Positions 1 through 7,564 of a stretch of DNA of 15,207 nucleotides are shown in pieces. Position numbers and translations under genes: made by a program. The notes below the pieces were generated by a model, which saw only the letters and a list, made by a program, of their open reading frames with translations, did not search any database and was not told where the DNA came from. Position 1 is the first letter of the stretch. Each line of letters begins with the position of its first letter. The stretch comes from Verrucomicrobiaceae bacterium (GTDB lineage Bacteria; Verrucomicrobiota; Verrucomicrobiae; Verrucomicrobiales; Akkermansiaceae), in NCBI GenBank assembly GCA_947372405.1, contig CANBTO010000053.1:1-15207 (forward strand), read 5' to 3'.

Positions 1-180
1 CGAGAGTGACGCGGAGCAACTCCGAGGGTGACGCGGAGCAGGTTCAAGGGTGACGCGGAGCAACTCCGAGTGTGACGCGGAGTAGGTTCAAGGGTGACGC
101 GGAACAACTCCGAGGTGACGCGGAGTAACTCCGAGGGTGACACGGAGCAGGTTCGAGAGTGGCGCTGAGCAGGTTCGAGG
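1..180. repeat. 22-bp minisatellite with alternating units
   Basis: About eight tandem units of 22 bp share the core GGTGACGCGGAGCA. Unit starts are 1, 23, 45, 67, 89, 111, 132 and 154, and a decaying ninth begins at 176. Units end in either CAACTC (1, 45, 89, 111) or AGGTT (23, 67, 132, 154), so the first five alternate and form a 44-bp higher-order period. The unit at 111 is one base short. CTCCG at the end of one unit can pair with CGGAG in the next, giving a 5-bp stem with a 9-base loop. The array runs off the left edge, so its full length is unknown. The 22-bp period breaks any reading frame, so it is not a coding repeat. There are no unique spacers, so it is not CRISPR. Confidence 0.9.
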
Positions 181-190
181 GTGGCGGGGA

Positions 191-307
191 TTAGCCGAGC
201 AATTCCTCGACGGTATCGCCTCGGGTAGCGATGGCGTGTTCGAGCACGGCGGAAACTAAGCAGCCATCCACCTCATCCTCATGCACATCAAGGATGATTT
301 CATCCAT
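191..307 (-). pseudogene. Truncated HicB-like antitoxin remnant (38 aa)
   Basis: A 38-codon minus-strand reading frame starts at ATG 307-305 and stops at TAA 193-191. It begins MDEIILDVHEDEVDG and ends ATRGDTVEELLG. This resembles the N-terminal half of the small (about 70 aa) HicB-like proteins, which share an EIIF-V-ED---GG start, an ALG-I-T segment and a DT-EEL segment. In those proteins the chain continues after DT-EEL with a helix leading to a conserved LHFVRDE-type end; here it stops. No HicA-like toxin is visible on either side, although one usually sits directly downstream. The downstream side is occupied by the 22-bp repeat array. No convincing ribosome binding site precedes the ATG. 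In-frame codons also extend upstream to a TGA at 367-365. Most likely a decayed toxin-antitoxin remnant; a short functional protein is possible. Family recognition is from memory of the family pattern. Confidence 0.55.
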
Positions 308-418
308 GCGGGGAAATTGAATCTGGGGTCCTCGCACTTCAACAATCTCTCCACTTCTCCGGGCTCAGTTCCGCTACAGTTTCAGGCGGATGAAAAGCTT
401 TACGCCCGGGGTATGCGG

Positions 419-2446
419 TTAGTTTCCCCGGATCCGCAGCAGGCTGGCGTTGTCATGCATCATGGATGCCGCACCACCCACTGTTAGAATCCCGCTGCCG
501 GTCCGGCTCTGGCCGTCCGGGTTGGTGATGGTTAGATTCCGTGGGCCGGTGGCGGCGGTGGTGGTGTCCAGATGAAGGGTTACGAGCGTCGGGCTGTTAT
601 AGGTGATGCTTGTGACCTTCACGCCGTTGCTCACGGCCGCCTTGATGCGTTTGGCGAAGCCGGTGCCGGGATCGAAGAAACCCGAGCCGGAGATCTGGGC
701 GCCGGCCACCAGCACGGTGACACTGGTTCTGCCCGCAGGGATGAAGGACGGGCTGCATGAAACCGGCGTGGCTGGCGGTGGGGCGATGAGTTTCACCACG
801 CGCAGCGCATATTTGTTCGTCGCGTTGCAGTATTGTTGAATCGTCCACATCGTCATGTCGTCCTGGGGATCGAGGCTGGTGTAGGAATAGTCACCCCAAC
901 GCCGGCCGCTGGAACTGCCGGTATCGCCCGACGGATTGTAAGCGGTGCTGCTGGCGGTGTAATCCAACGGCGTGCGCATCGTGCCCAAGGCATCGTTGGC
1001 AAGCCGACCGCAGGTGCCCGCGTTGATGTGGTAGTCCACTCCCGCGGTGCTGAAACCCATCGCGGCATGGCCCTGGCCGGAAACCATGATCGAGGGAATC
1101 CAGTAGGACTTCGGGTTTCTCGATGCGGCATCGAAAACCGTGCCGGACTGCACGAGCGTGGGTGTCGTGTCCAGGTTCGCGAGTTCGTACCAGCGCGAGC
1201 CGTTGCGCCCGCCGCTGCCGCTCGCCTTGCCGGTTGCATCCACCTGGATGTTGTGCGCGGTCCACAAGCGCCCGTTGCGCAGGTGCGCGGCGAAGAGGCG
1301 GTCGTCCACGGGGTCCAGCTTGCCGTGGTTGCCGGCGTCGTTGTCGAGGTGTGGCACGGTGATGGGATAGTTTGTGGCGGGCACGGACACATTGATGTTG
1401 CCGGAGATGCTGGGGGTGCCGCCTGGATCGGTCACTCGCCGCAGCACCAGTTTGCCGTAGGACACGTTGCCGGTTCCGATAAAATACCCGGTCTGCGCCG
1501 CCGGGTCGTAGTTGTCCACGCCCTGCGGCGTGTAGAGCCCGTCCGTGGCGTCGGTTGTTAGATTCCGGAACGCCGTCACCACGATCGGACCGCCGCCGGT
1601 GAGCGAGCTCTTGCGCACCACGAAACCATCGCAGCCGAGAAAGTTTCCCGACGAGTTGGAGAACACGCTGTCCCCGATGTAAACCGCGTTCGCATCGATG
1701 CCGGGCGTCGGGTAGTCCGCGTTGCTGCCGCTGTCTCCGACCGCCGCCGGCAGATCGTGGCGGAACTGATAGAACGTGAAGGATGACTTGCCGCTGATCA
1801 CGCCGCCGCTGCTGACGGCGATCATGATGCGGTTGGCCAGCGTGGAGGTGTTGGAGCCGGGCGTGTCCATAATCACGATGAACCAGCGTTTCGAGAGCCT
1901 GTCATAGCGGATGTGGGGATCGGTCGTGTAGTTCTCCACCACGCCGCCGCCCTGTGGCGTCATCACGGACTGGAAGAAAACGTCCATGTCCAGATCGATG
2001 GCGCCGTCCTTCAGGCCGGTGGTCTTGTTGAAACTGCGGATCCGTCCGTTCACCGCCACGATGAACTGCGAAGGCCCCGCCGCGCCCATCGTGTCCGGCG
2101 GAAACGAGCTGGTGTCTGATAGTGTCGCGCCGGTGAATTTGATCCCGAGCTTCTGCGCGGGAAGGGTGGCGGCGAGCAGGCTTTTCGAGGCATCCGCCAC
2201 GGGCTGCGCCGCATAGGCGTCCGCCAGACTGCTCCGGTCCGGACGGCGGCGCGGGTGTACGCGCTGCGGGCGCACGGCGGGAATGGCAAGCGTCGCCTGT
2301 GCATCCCGCGCCATCAGGTTTTCCACCGTCTCCACAATTCCCGGCTCGCCGGTCCACGGGGTTCCCTGCACGCCGCCTGATGCTGCGGGCAGGATCACAA
2401 CGGTCAAAAGCAAACAGGCGGCTGCTGCGGGATTGAGCAATTTCAT
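419..2446 (-). CDS. Secreted beta-propeller-like protein with C-terminal IPT/TIG domain
   Basis: A 675-aa protein of unknown function, predicted to be exported. Residues 1-25 are a signal peptide: MKLL, a hydrophobic stretch, then AASGG near the likely cleavage site. The start at 2446 is preferred because it places this signal at the N-terminus; an in-frame ATG at 2503 would add 19 charged residues. Residues 116-125 (PPDTMGAAGP) and 176-189 (DPHIRYDRLSKRWF) match motifs seen in bacterial extracellular repeat proteins that resemble beta-propellers. Glycine-, serine- and threonine-rich sequence follows. Residues about 560-656 resemble an IPT/TIG immunoglobulin-like fold, with the typical LTITNPDGQS segment and a closing GILTV strand. 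There is no LPXTG or PEP-CTERM signal at the end, so it may be released or held in the outer layers. It lies 84 bp downstream of the FAD dehydrogenase stop on the same strand. A sugar-binding or surface role would be inference only. Confidence 0.85.
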   Translation of the reverse strand: MKLLNPAAAACLLLTVVILPAASGGVQGTPWTGEPGIVETVENLMARDAQATLAIPAVRPQRVHPRRRPDRSSLADAYAAQPVADASKSLLAATLPAQKLGIKFTGATLSDTSSFPPDTMGAAGPSQFIVAVNGRIRSFNKTTGLKDGAIDLDMDVFFQSVMTPQGGGVVENYTTDPHIRYDRLSKRWFIVIMDTPGSNTSTLANRIMIAVSSGGVISGKSSFTFYQFRHDLPAAVGDSGSNADYPTPGIDANAVYIGDSVFSNSSGNFLGCDGFVVRKSSLTGGGPIVVTAFRNLTTDATDGLYTPQGVDNYDPAAQTGYFIGTGNVSYGKLVLRRVTDPGGTPSISGNINVSVPATNYPITVPHLDNDAGNHGKLDPVDDRLFAAHLRNGRLWTAHNIQVDATGKASGSGGRNGSRWYELANLDTTPTLVQSGTVFDAASRNPKSYWIPSIMVSGQGHAAMGFSTAGVDYHINAGTCGRLANDALGTMRTPLDYTASSTAYNPSGDTGSSSGRRWGDYSYTSLDPQDDMTMWTIQQYCNATNKYALRVVKLIAPPPATPVSCSPSFIPAGRTSVTVLVAGAQISGSGFFDPGTGFAKRIKAAVSNGVKVTSITYNSPTLVTLHLDTTTAATGPRNLTITNPDGQSRTGSGILTVGGAASMMHDNASLLRIRGN

Positions 2447-2530
2447 GGGTGAACCATGCAGACCTTTGCTCGAAATCTCCAGCCGAACTTTCCGCCACTC
2501 CATTTCCGACTCGGAAGTGATTTTCCCAAA

Positions 2531-3916
2531 TCAATCCAGGAACTTCCCCGGATTCAGCAAACCGGCAGGATCGAGGGCGTGTTTGAGGGATTGGTGGACA
2601 TCGAAGGAAACATCGCCGAGCGCCTGGTGGATCCAGCGTTTCTTGGCGAGGCCGACGCCGTGCTCACCGGTGATGGCGCCTTTGTTTTCAAGCACCCAGT
2701 TGAACAGCAGGTCGAGCGCGTGGTCGGCGCGCTCCTTGACGACAGGGTCCTGATAGTCGCCGACCATGAGGTTGGTGTGGATGTTGCCATCGCCGGCGTG
2801 GCCGAAGCAGGCTACGGGAATCCCAGTGTCCCGTTGGAGTTTCTGGGCGAACTCGACGAGTTCGACGAGCTTCGAGCGCGGGACGACGATGTCCTCGTTG
2901 AGCTTGTGGAGGCCCGTCTCGCGGAGTGCGTATGAGAACTCGCGGCGGAGTTTCCAGATGCGTTCGCAGGAAGGTTCGTCCGGAGCGCGCTCGATGAAGG
3001 TGGCACCGAGGGACTGGATGAGCTGATAGAGTTCCTCAAGCTCGGCTGCGACGGCGGCGGGGCGTCCGTCGATCTCGACGATGAGGTGGGCGTTGCCAGG
3101 AGGAAACGTTTCCTCGCCGAGCATCCTGCGTGCGGCAGCGAGCGTGAAGGAGTCGGTGATCTCCAAGGCGGAGGGAAGATGGCCGGCGTTGAGAATGGCC
3201 TGCACGGCTGCGGCAGCCATCGGAAACTCGGGGAAGATGGCGGCAAGCATCGAACGATGCGCGGGCTTCGGGATGAGACGCAGCGTGGCTTCGGTGACAA
3301 TCCCTAACATGCCTTCCGATCCGGTGAAGAGACCGATGAGGTCGAAGCCGGTCTTGTTTTTGTGGAGCCGTCCGCCAGTGCGGAGGATGCGACCGTCTGC
3401 GAGCACCACCTCAAGGCCCAACACATAACTACGGGTGACGCCGTATTTCAAACAACGCGGCCCGCCGGCGTTGGTGGCGATGTTTCCGCCGATCGAGCAT
3501 TCCTTCAACGAGGCTGGGTCCGGCGGGTATTCCCAGCCGACATCGCGGGCGGCTTCCTGGAGATCACGTGTGATGACGCCTGGCTGCACGATGGCGATAC
3601 CGTCCTCGGGGTGGATTCCCAGGATGCGGTTCATGCGCATGACGGAAAGCGCGATACCACCCATCACCGGCACGCAGCCGCCGACGTAACCGATGCCCGC
3701 GCCTCGCGTGGTGACCGGGATTTTCCGCTCGCCCGCGAACTTCATCACGGCGGAGACATCGGCGGTGGACTCCGCGAACACGACGACTTCCGGCGGATGA
3801 CTGGCGGACCATTTGTCTCCGGAGTGTGAAGCGAGGGTTTCCGCAGCGGCGGTGACTTTTTCCAAGCCCAGCAGGGAAACCAGCGGAGCAAACCAATCGG
3901 GTGGTGTGGCGTTCAT
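2531..3916 (-). CDS. FAD-binding oxidoreductase, GlcD / D-lactate dehydrogenase type
   Basis: A 461-aa flavoprotein of the VAO/PCMH family that oxidises a 2-hydroxy acid such as glycolate or D-lactate to the 2-keto acid. The FAD type 4 domain covers about residues 40-218, with PPEVVVFAES at 41-50, TTRGAGIGYVGG at 69-80 and SIGGNIATNAGGPRCLKYG at 141-159. The C-terminal substrate/cap domain carries GHAGDGNIH (372-380), GEHGVG (417-422) and the closing DP-GLLNPGKFLD (449-461). Length matches GlcD and single-subunit D-lactate dehydrogenases (about 450-500 aa). No GlcE, GlcF or iron-sulfur partner is adjacent, so it may act alone or with subunits encoded elsewhere. There is no signal peptide, so it is cytoplasmic or peripheral on the inner membrane. 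The substrate cannot be told from sequence. ATG 3916 is the natural start for this family; no strong ribosome binding site precedes it. Confidence 0.92.
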   Translation of the reverse strand: MNATPPDWFAPLVSLLGLEKVTAAAETLASHSGDKWSASHPPEVVVFAESTADVSAVMKFAGERKIPVTTRGAGIGYVGGCVPVMGGIALSVMRMNRILGIHPEDGIAIVQPGVITRDLQEAARDVGWEYPPDPASLKECSIGGNIATNAGGPRCLKYGVTRSYVLGLEVVLADGRILRTGGRLHKNKTGFDLIGLFTGSEGMLGIVTEATLRLIPKPAHRSMLAAIFPEFPMAAAAVQAILNAGHLPSALEITDSFTLAAARRMLGEETFPPGNAHLIVEIDGRPAAVAAELEELYQLIQSLGATFIERAPDEPSCERIWKLRREFSYALRETGLHKLNEDIVVPRSKLVELVEFAQKLQRDTGIPVACFGHAGDGNIHTNLMVGDYQDPVVKERADHALDLLFNWVLENKGAITGEHGVGLAKKRWIHQALGDVSFDVHQSLKHALDPAGLLNPGKFLD

Positions 3917-4077
3917 GGACGCCCGTAAAGGTCGGCAGCTGCGTGCGTTTCGTCAATCCCGGAGGGACGCGGGAAAACGACTGATCTCATGGAGCCCTCT
4001 CGATGGCGGGCAAACCATTGCCTTGATCGAATGGAGCAATCATCCCGAAATCCGAAGTTGCCGGGATGGCATGTTAG

Positions 4078-4194
4078 AATTTGACCACGGATTACACGGA
4101 TTGCACGGATTTCAGACTTCACCAAACAAGTCCACCAATTAATTCCACAACCTCTTCATCATCCGTTTAATCCGTGTAATCCGTGGTTCAAATT
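4078..4194. repeat. Inverted repeat built on CCACGGATTACACGGATT
   Basis: Two arms, 4078-4110 and 4161-4194, are reverse complements apart from one indel and two mismatches, with a 50-bp spacer. The core CCACGGATTACACGGATT (4085-4102) is matched perfectly by 4169-4186. Each arm is itself three 9-bp repeats of the form NCACGGATT or its complement. This family of dispersed palindromic repeats is known from many environmental genomes, including Verrucomicrobia and Planctomycetes, where it often flanks small genes (for example GxxExxY proteins). No gene fits in the spacer here. The element lies 13 bp downstream of the GH10 stop and upstream of the FAD dehydrogenase, so transcripts could fold it into a long hairpin acting as a terminator or 3' end protector. 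That role is inference. Confidence 0.85.
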
Positions 4195-4206
4195 TGGTTT
4201 TCGGGA

Positions 4207-5403
4207 TCATTGCTGCGTGTCATACAACGCCTTGAGCACCGCCTGATAGATCGGCCGCGGCTGGAACTGCTCGTCAAACAAGCGGCACTTCTGACCGACC
4301 AGCCAAAACTGGTTGACCGCCTCCGAGAGCCCCCAGACATCAATGCGCTTCACCCCGGCCTCCCGGGCCGCCTTGACGAGGCCGTAGAAGCGTTCGGCCT
4401 GCAGCTTTTCATATCCCTCGGGGAACGGATCGCCCGTTTTCCAACCCATGCCCATGCTGACATCCAGCTCGGTGATGTAAACTTCCAGTCCCAGTTCTTT
4501 GAAGCGCCTGATATTCTTTTTGATGTTTTCCCAATCGTAAGCCCGTTTGACATCGAGATGGCATTGAAAGCCCACTGCATCGACGCGGACGCCGCTGTTG
4601 AGCAGATGCTTGATCAGTTGATAGAGGGCGTCGCTCTTGCGGTTGATTTCCTCCACCCTGCTCTCGCGGATCTCCAGCTTGCCGGCGGCCATGGAGGCAT
4701 ACTTCAGCGCCTTGCGGAAAACGACAGGATGCTGCTCGTTGATTTTCGCTCTACCCTTCAGGCCCGATTGGTCCGCTTCGAATCCCATGCGCATCCACAC
4801 ACAGTTTCCACGCTCGGAGCCATCCTTTTTGTATTCCCCGCTCTCCTCCTTGCCGACGAGCATTTCATTGAAAACATTCCAGCCGTCCATCTTCCGCTGG
4901 TTGTCGTTCGCGGTCATGAGGGTGGTGATGTAGCGCTTGAGAAGCTGGTCCAATTCATCGGCGGTGTATGGTTTTTTCCAGAACCACTGGGGAAAATACT
5001 GGTTCGGCCCGATCATCATGTGGTGCAGGGTTTTCTGCTGGTGATCGAGGCCCCAGTTCACCAGGGCGCTCAGCCCTTCGGTATGGAAGGTCATCTTCTC
5101 AAGCGTTTCTGGAGCCGCATCGGGCCAGGACCCCCCAAAGGACGGATAGACCTGCACTTGCAGACCGGTGCAATTCCTCAACTGCAGCTCGGCGCATTTA
5201 TCCGCGTGCTCTCCCGCAATGACGGAATCACTTCGCCCGTTCGCGCTCGACTTCGAGCCGATGATGGTCTTGCCGGCATACTCCCTGAGCCCCTTGGAAG
5301 GATCAACGGGTGCCTTGTCATGAGGAGACGTTTCGGGCGGTGTGGCGAAGGCGATCCGGACCGAGCACAGGGCAAGCAGTGACAGGTGAAGGTGTTTGTT
5401 CAT
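4207..5403 (-). CDS. Secreted GH10 endo-1,4-beta-xylanase-like glycoside hydrolase
   Basis: A 398-aa exported enzyme of glycoside hydrolase family 10, which cleaves beta-1,4-xylan with retention of configuration. Residues 1-20 form a signal peptide (MNKHLHLSLLALCSVRIAFA). The remainder is a single TIM-barrel-type catalytic domain without a carbohydrate-binding module. The acid/base glutamate is E180 in WNVFNE (family usual WDVVNE) and the nucleophile is E312 in YITELDV. GFQCHL at 278-283 also fits the family. The WGLSEAVNQFW segment (357-367) replaces the usual WG--D--SW. The N-terminal ENxMK-type motif of classical xylanases is not recognisable; the corresponding region reads NCTGLQVQVYPSFGGSW. 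The fold and both catalytic residues look intact, but specificity may differ from that of ordinary xylanases. The gene stands alone, with an inverted repeat downstream and overlapping dyads 49-90 bp upstream of the ATG. Confidence 0.88.
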   Translation of the reverse strand: MNKHLHLSLLALCSVRIAFATPPETSPHDKAPVDPSKGLREYAGKTIIGSKSSANGRSDSVIAGEHADKCAELQLRNCTGLQVQVYPSFGGSWPDAAPETLEKMTFHTEGLSALVNWGLDHQQKTLHHMMIGPNQYFPQWFWKKPYTADELDQLLKRYITTLMTANDNQRKMDGWNVFNEMLVGKEESGEYKKDGSERGNCVWMRMGFEADQSGLKGRAKINEQHPVVFRKALKYASMAAGKLEIRESRVEEINRKSDALYQLIKHLLNSGVRVDAVGFQCHLDVKRAYDWENIKKNIRRFKELGLEVYITELDVSMGMGWKTGDPFPEGYEKLQAERFYGLVKAAREAGVKRIDVWGLSEAVNQFWLVGQKCRLFDEQFQPRPIYQAVLKALYDTQQ

Positions 5404-5451
5404 TTTCTGCTTATCTATCAGGATCAGGCGGCCCCGGGCGGCAACATCTCG

Positions 5452-5493
5452 TGCGATGAGTTGTGTCGCATCGCATGATTTTGGGTTTCATGC
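5452..5493. promoter_or_regulatory. Overlapping dyad symmetries upstream of the GH10 gene
   Basis: TGCGATG (5452-5458) pairs with CATCGCA (5469-5475) across 10 bases. The second half overlaps a further dyad, GCATGA (5473-5478) with TCATGC (5488-5493). Both lie 49-90 bp before the GH10 start codon on the minus strand, where an operator or a 5' leader hairpin would be expected. No clear promoter boxes were found. The 220-bp gap (5404-5623) holds nothing else recognisable. A regulatory role is inferred from position only. Confidence 0.3.
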
Positions 5494-5623
5494 GGGCAGG
5501 GTAGTGAGCCCGCCATTTTCCGGCAAGATGGAATTCACGGGGCAGGCGGGCGGTAGACCCGCGCCACGTTCAAGTCGGCTCTGCGGGCCGCATCGCCCTA
5601 CTGTTGTTTCAGGCTACGGGAGA

Positions 5624-7285
5624 TTACTTGTAGATCTTCTTGTAATACTCGTCGGCCATGCGGTCGGCGTCGAAGAAGGGGACCACGTCGTTCATGGAGT
5701 TGAGAACCACGCGGTTCCATTGTTCCGGGTGGTCGTAGTAAGCCGGAAGCACCTTCTGGTTGAGCACCTGATAGAAACCGAGCAGGTCCTGGTGGTCGCG
5801 CTCGTCGGTGCCGCATGAGGCGTCGGGCGTGGGGATGATGAACGAGTTCTCGCCGTCCTTTGCGAACTCACAGACCCAGCCGTCGAAGGTGGAGAGGTTG
5901 ACGGACGCGTTCATGGCGGCGGTCATGCCGGAGGTGCCGGAGGCCTCGCGGGTGACGACCGGGTTGTTGAGCCAGACGTCCGAACCGTTTTTGAGGAAGC
6001 GCGAGAGCTCGAGCTCGTAGCCGACGAGCACGGTGGCGTTCGGATAGTCTCGCGTGAGCCGGATGAGGTTGTTGAAGGTGTCGATGGCGCCGAAGTCGAA
6101 CGGGTAGGGCTTGCCGGCCCAGATCATCTGGACGGGGTATTTGTTGTTGTTGAGCATTTCGCGGAACAACTGCATGTCGCGCGTGATGAGGTCCGGGCGC
6201 TTGTATCCGGCGAAGCGGCGGGCCCAAACGATGGTCAGAACGTTCGGCTTGAAGAGCTTGCCGGTCTGGTCCGCCACAACGCGGAACAAGCGTTCCTTGA
6301 GCTCGCGTTTGCGGTGGCGCAGTTCTTCCGGATCGTTCTGTTTGCGGGCGTGTTCGAGCCCGTGGTCCGCCCAGAACTTCTTGTTCTGCGCGTTGGTGAT
6401 GTGGGTGATCTCGCAAATATTCGGGTAATCCTTCCACATCTGGCGGGAAACCTCGCCGTGCAGTTTGGAAACGCCGTTGGCCAGCTTGGCAAGCCGCAGT
6501 GCGGCGAGCGAGTGGTTGAACTCGTCGCCCTCGATGCCGGTGATTTGGCGGACCTCCTCTTCCGGCACTCCGCCGAAGAACGAGAAGTCGCGCAGCAGGT
6601 TGAAGCCGTGCCTTTCGTTCCCCGCTTCTTCAGGAGTGTGGGTGGTGAAGACCAGGCGCTTCTTCACTTCATCGAGGCTGTGGTGCTTTTCGTAAAGATG
6701 GAAGGCCGCGGACAGGCCGTGCGCCTCGTTGAGGTGCCAGACTTCGGGATCGACGCCGAGTTCATCCAGCAACCGCGCGCCGCCGGCACCAAGGATGATG
6801 TATTGGGCGATGCGGCGCAGGTGGTCCTGGTCGTAAAGTCGATGGGTGATCGCGCGGGAGAGCGGATCGTTTTCCTCGACATCGGTGCTCAGGAAGAACA
6901 TCGGCACGGTGCCGAAAACGTCGCCGGGAAGGAACATCGCCTTCACCCACACCGGGTGGCCGTGGACGGGCACGGTGAAGCGGATGCCGGTGTCCTGGAG
7001 GAATGCGTATTCCTTCTTGCGGAACTGGATGGCCAGCTCGCGGTCCTCGCCGCGGGCCTGGTTGTAGTAGCCGTAGGTCCACAGGATGCCGATGCCGCAG
7101 AGGTTCTGCTTCAGGTCTGCGGCCGAACGCATGTGCGAGCCTGCCAGGAAGCCGAGGCCGCCGGAGTAGATCTTGAAGCTCTGGTCGATGGCGAATTCGC
7201 AGGAGAAATAAACGGCGCTCTTGGCGTATTCCGGCGCGATTTCGTAGTGGTGCGTGAACGGTTTCGGGAGAAAAGAAGATGCCAT
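5624..7285 (-). CDS. glgP: Alpha-glucan phosphorylase-like protein (GT35) lacking the PLP lysine
   Basis: A 553-aa cytoplasmic protein of the short, divergent alpha-glucan phosphorylase family (GT35), whose members release glucose 1-phosphate from glycogen or maltodextrin using pyridoxal phosphate. ATG 7285 (MASSFLPKPF) is chosen because family similarity begins there; the upstream in-frame extension of 50 residues is proline-rich and looks noncoding. Recognisable motifs are YSGGLGFLAGSH (40-51), HLNEAHG (184-190), TTHTPEEAGNE (214-224), WARRFAGYKRPDL (354-366) and EASGTSGMTAAMN (447-459). In classical phosphorylases the last motif carries the PLP-binding lysine right after GNM or SGM. Here that residue is Thr455 (codon ACC, 5923-5921). 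Some Bacteroidetes proteins seem, from memory, to share this SGMTAAMN form, so it may define a subfamily rather than a recent mutation. Activity is therefore uncertain. No strong ribosome binding site is visible. Confidence 0.88.
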   Translation of the reverse strand: MASSFLPKPFTHHYEIAPEYAKSAVYFSCEFAIDQSFKIYSGGLGFLAGSHMRSAADLKQNLCGIGILWTYGYYNQARGEDRELAIQFRKKEYAFLQDTGIRFTVPVHGHPVWVKAMFLPGDVFGTVPMFFLSTDVEENDPLSRAITHRLYDQDHLRRIAQYIILGAGGARLLDELGVDPEVWHLNEAHGLSAAFHLYEKHHSLDEVKKRLVFTTHTPEEAGNERHGFNLLRDFSFFGGVPEEEVRQITGIEGDEFNHSLAALRLAKLANGVSKLHGEVSRQMWKDYPNICEITHITNAQNKKFWADHGLEHARKQNDPEELRHRKRELKERLFRVVADQTGKLFKPNVLTIVWARRFAGYKRPDLITRDMQLFREMLNNNKYPVQMIWAGKPYPFDFGAIDTFNNLIRLTRDYPNATVLVGYELELSRFLKNGSDVWLNNPVVTREASGTSGMTAAMNASVNLSTFDGWVCEFAKDGENSFIIPTPDASCGTDERDHQDLLGFYQVLNQKVLPAYYDHPEQWNRVVLNSMNDVVPFFDADRMADEYYKKIYK

Positions 7286-7564
7286 GGCTGGGTGATTTAA
7301 AATACGGAGTGAATCCGGATGTCGCGGTGATGGGATTGGTTGGGCGGATTGCCGGGGAATTTCAGGAAATGCGGGAAAATCGTGATGGAATGGACATTCG
7401 GGCGGTCTTTCGATGCGGGCGGTGACGCTGGGCAATCAATGGCGTGTTGTCCAGTCCGGCGAATTTCCACTGCGCATTCCGTGCCATTTTTGAAATTTCC
7501 AGCATGCCGTGCCGTCATTTCTCCGCGCGTCCGATCTAACGGGAGTTGCGGAAATCCCGCCCTT
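7286..7564. other. Intergenic region between phosphorylase and zinc-ribbon gene
   Basis: This 279-bp gap should hold the phosphorylase promoter and the end of the upstream operon. A small hairpin, CGGGA (7540-7544) with TCCCG (7555-7559) around a 10-base loop, lies just past the zinc-ribbon stop codon. It is followed on the minus strand by only two Ts, so it is a weak terminator candidate. No supported gene and no convincing -35/-10 pair were seen. Confidence 0.4.

Noticed and set aside
1..180. CRISPR array
   Set aside because: The 22-bp units abut directly with no unique spacers of constant length, and no cas gene is present.
281..487. Plus-strand open frame of 68 codons near the left edge
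   Set aside because: It is antisense to the HicB-like remnant and to the end of the IPT gene, and shows no family pattern.
833..1561. Plus-strand open frame of 242 codons opposite the secreted IPT protein
   Set aside because: It is rich in Val, Gly, Arg and Ala, with no domain or signal, and is explained as a shadow of the minus-strand gene.
3913..4125. Minus-strand frame of 70 codons starting MVKSEIRAIRVIRG
   Set aside because: The IRAIRVIRG start is a translation of the ACGGATT repeat, and the frame overlaps the start of the dehydrogenase gene; no gene is supported.
6314..7300. Plus-strand open frame of 328 codons opposite the phosphorylase gene
   Set aside because: It is antisense to a gene with clear family motifs, has no recognisable domain, and its composition is typical of the complement of a GC-rich gene.
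7540..7559. Terminator hairpin after the zinc-ribbon gene
   Set aside because: The stem is only 5 bp with a 10-base loop and two following Ts, too weak to list as a terminator on its own.
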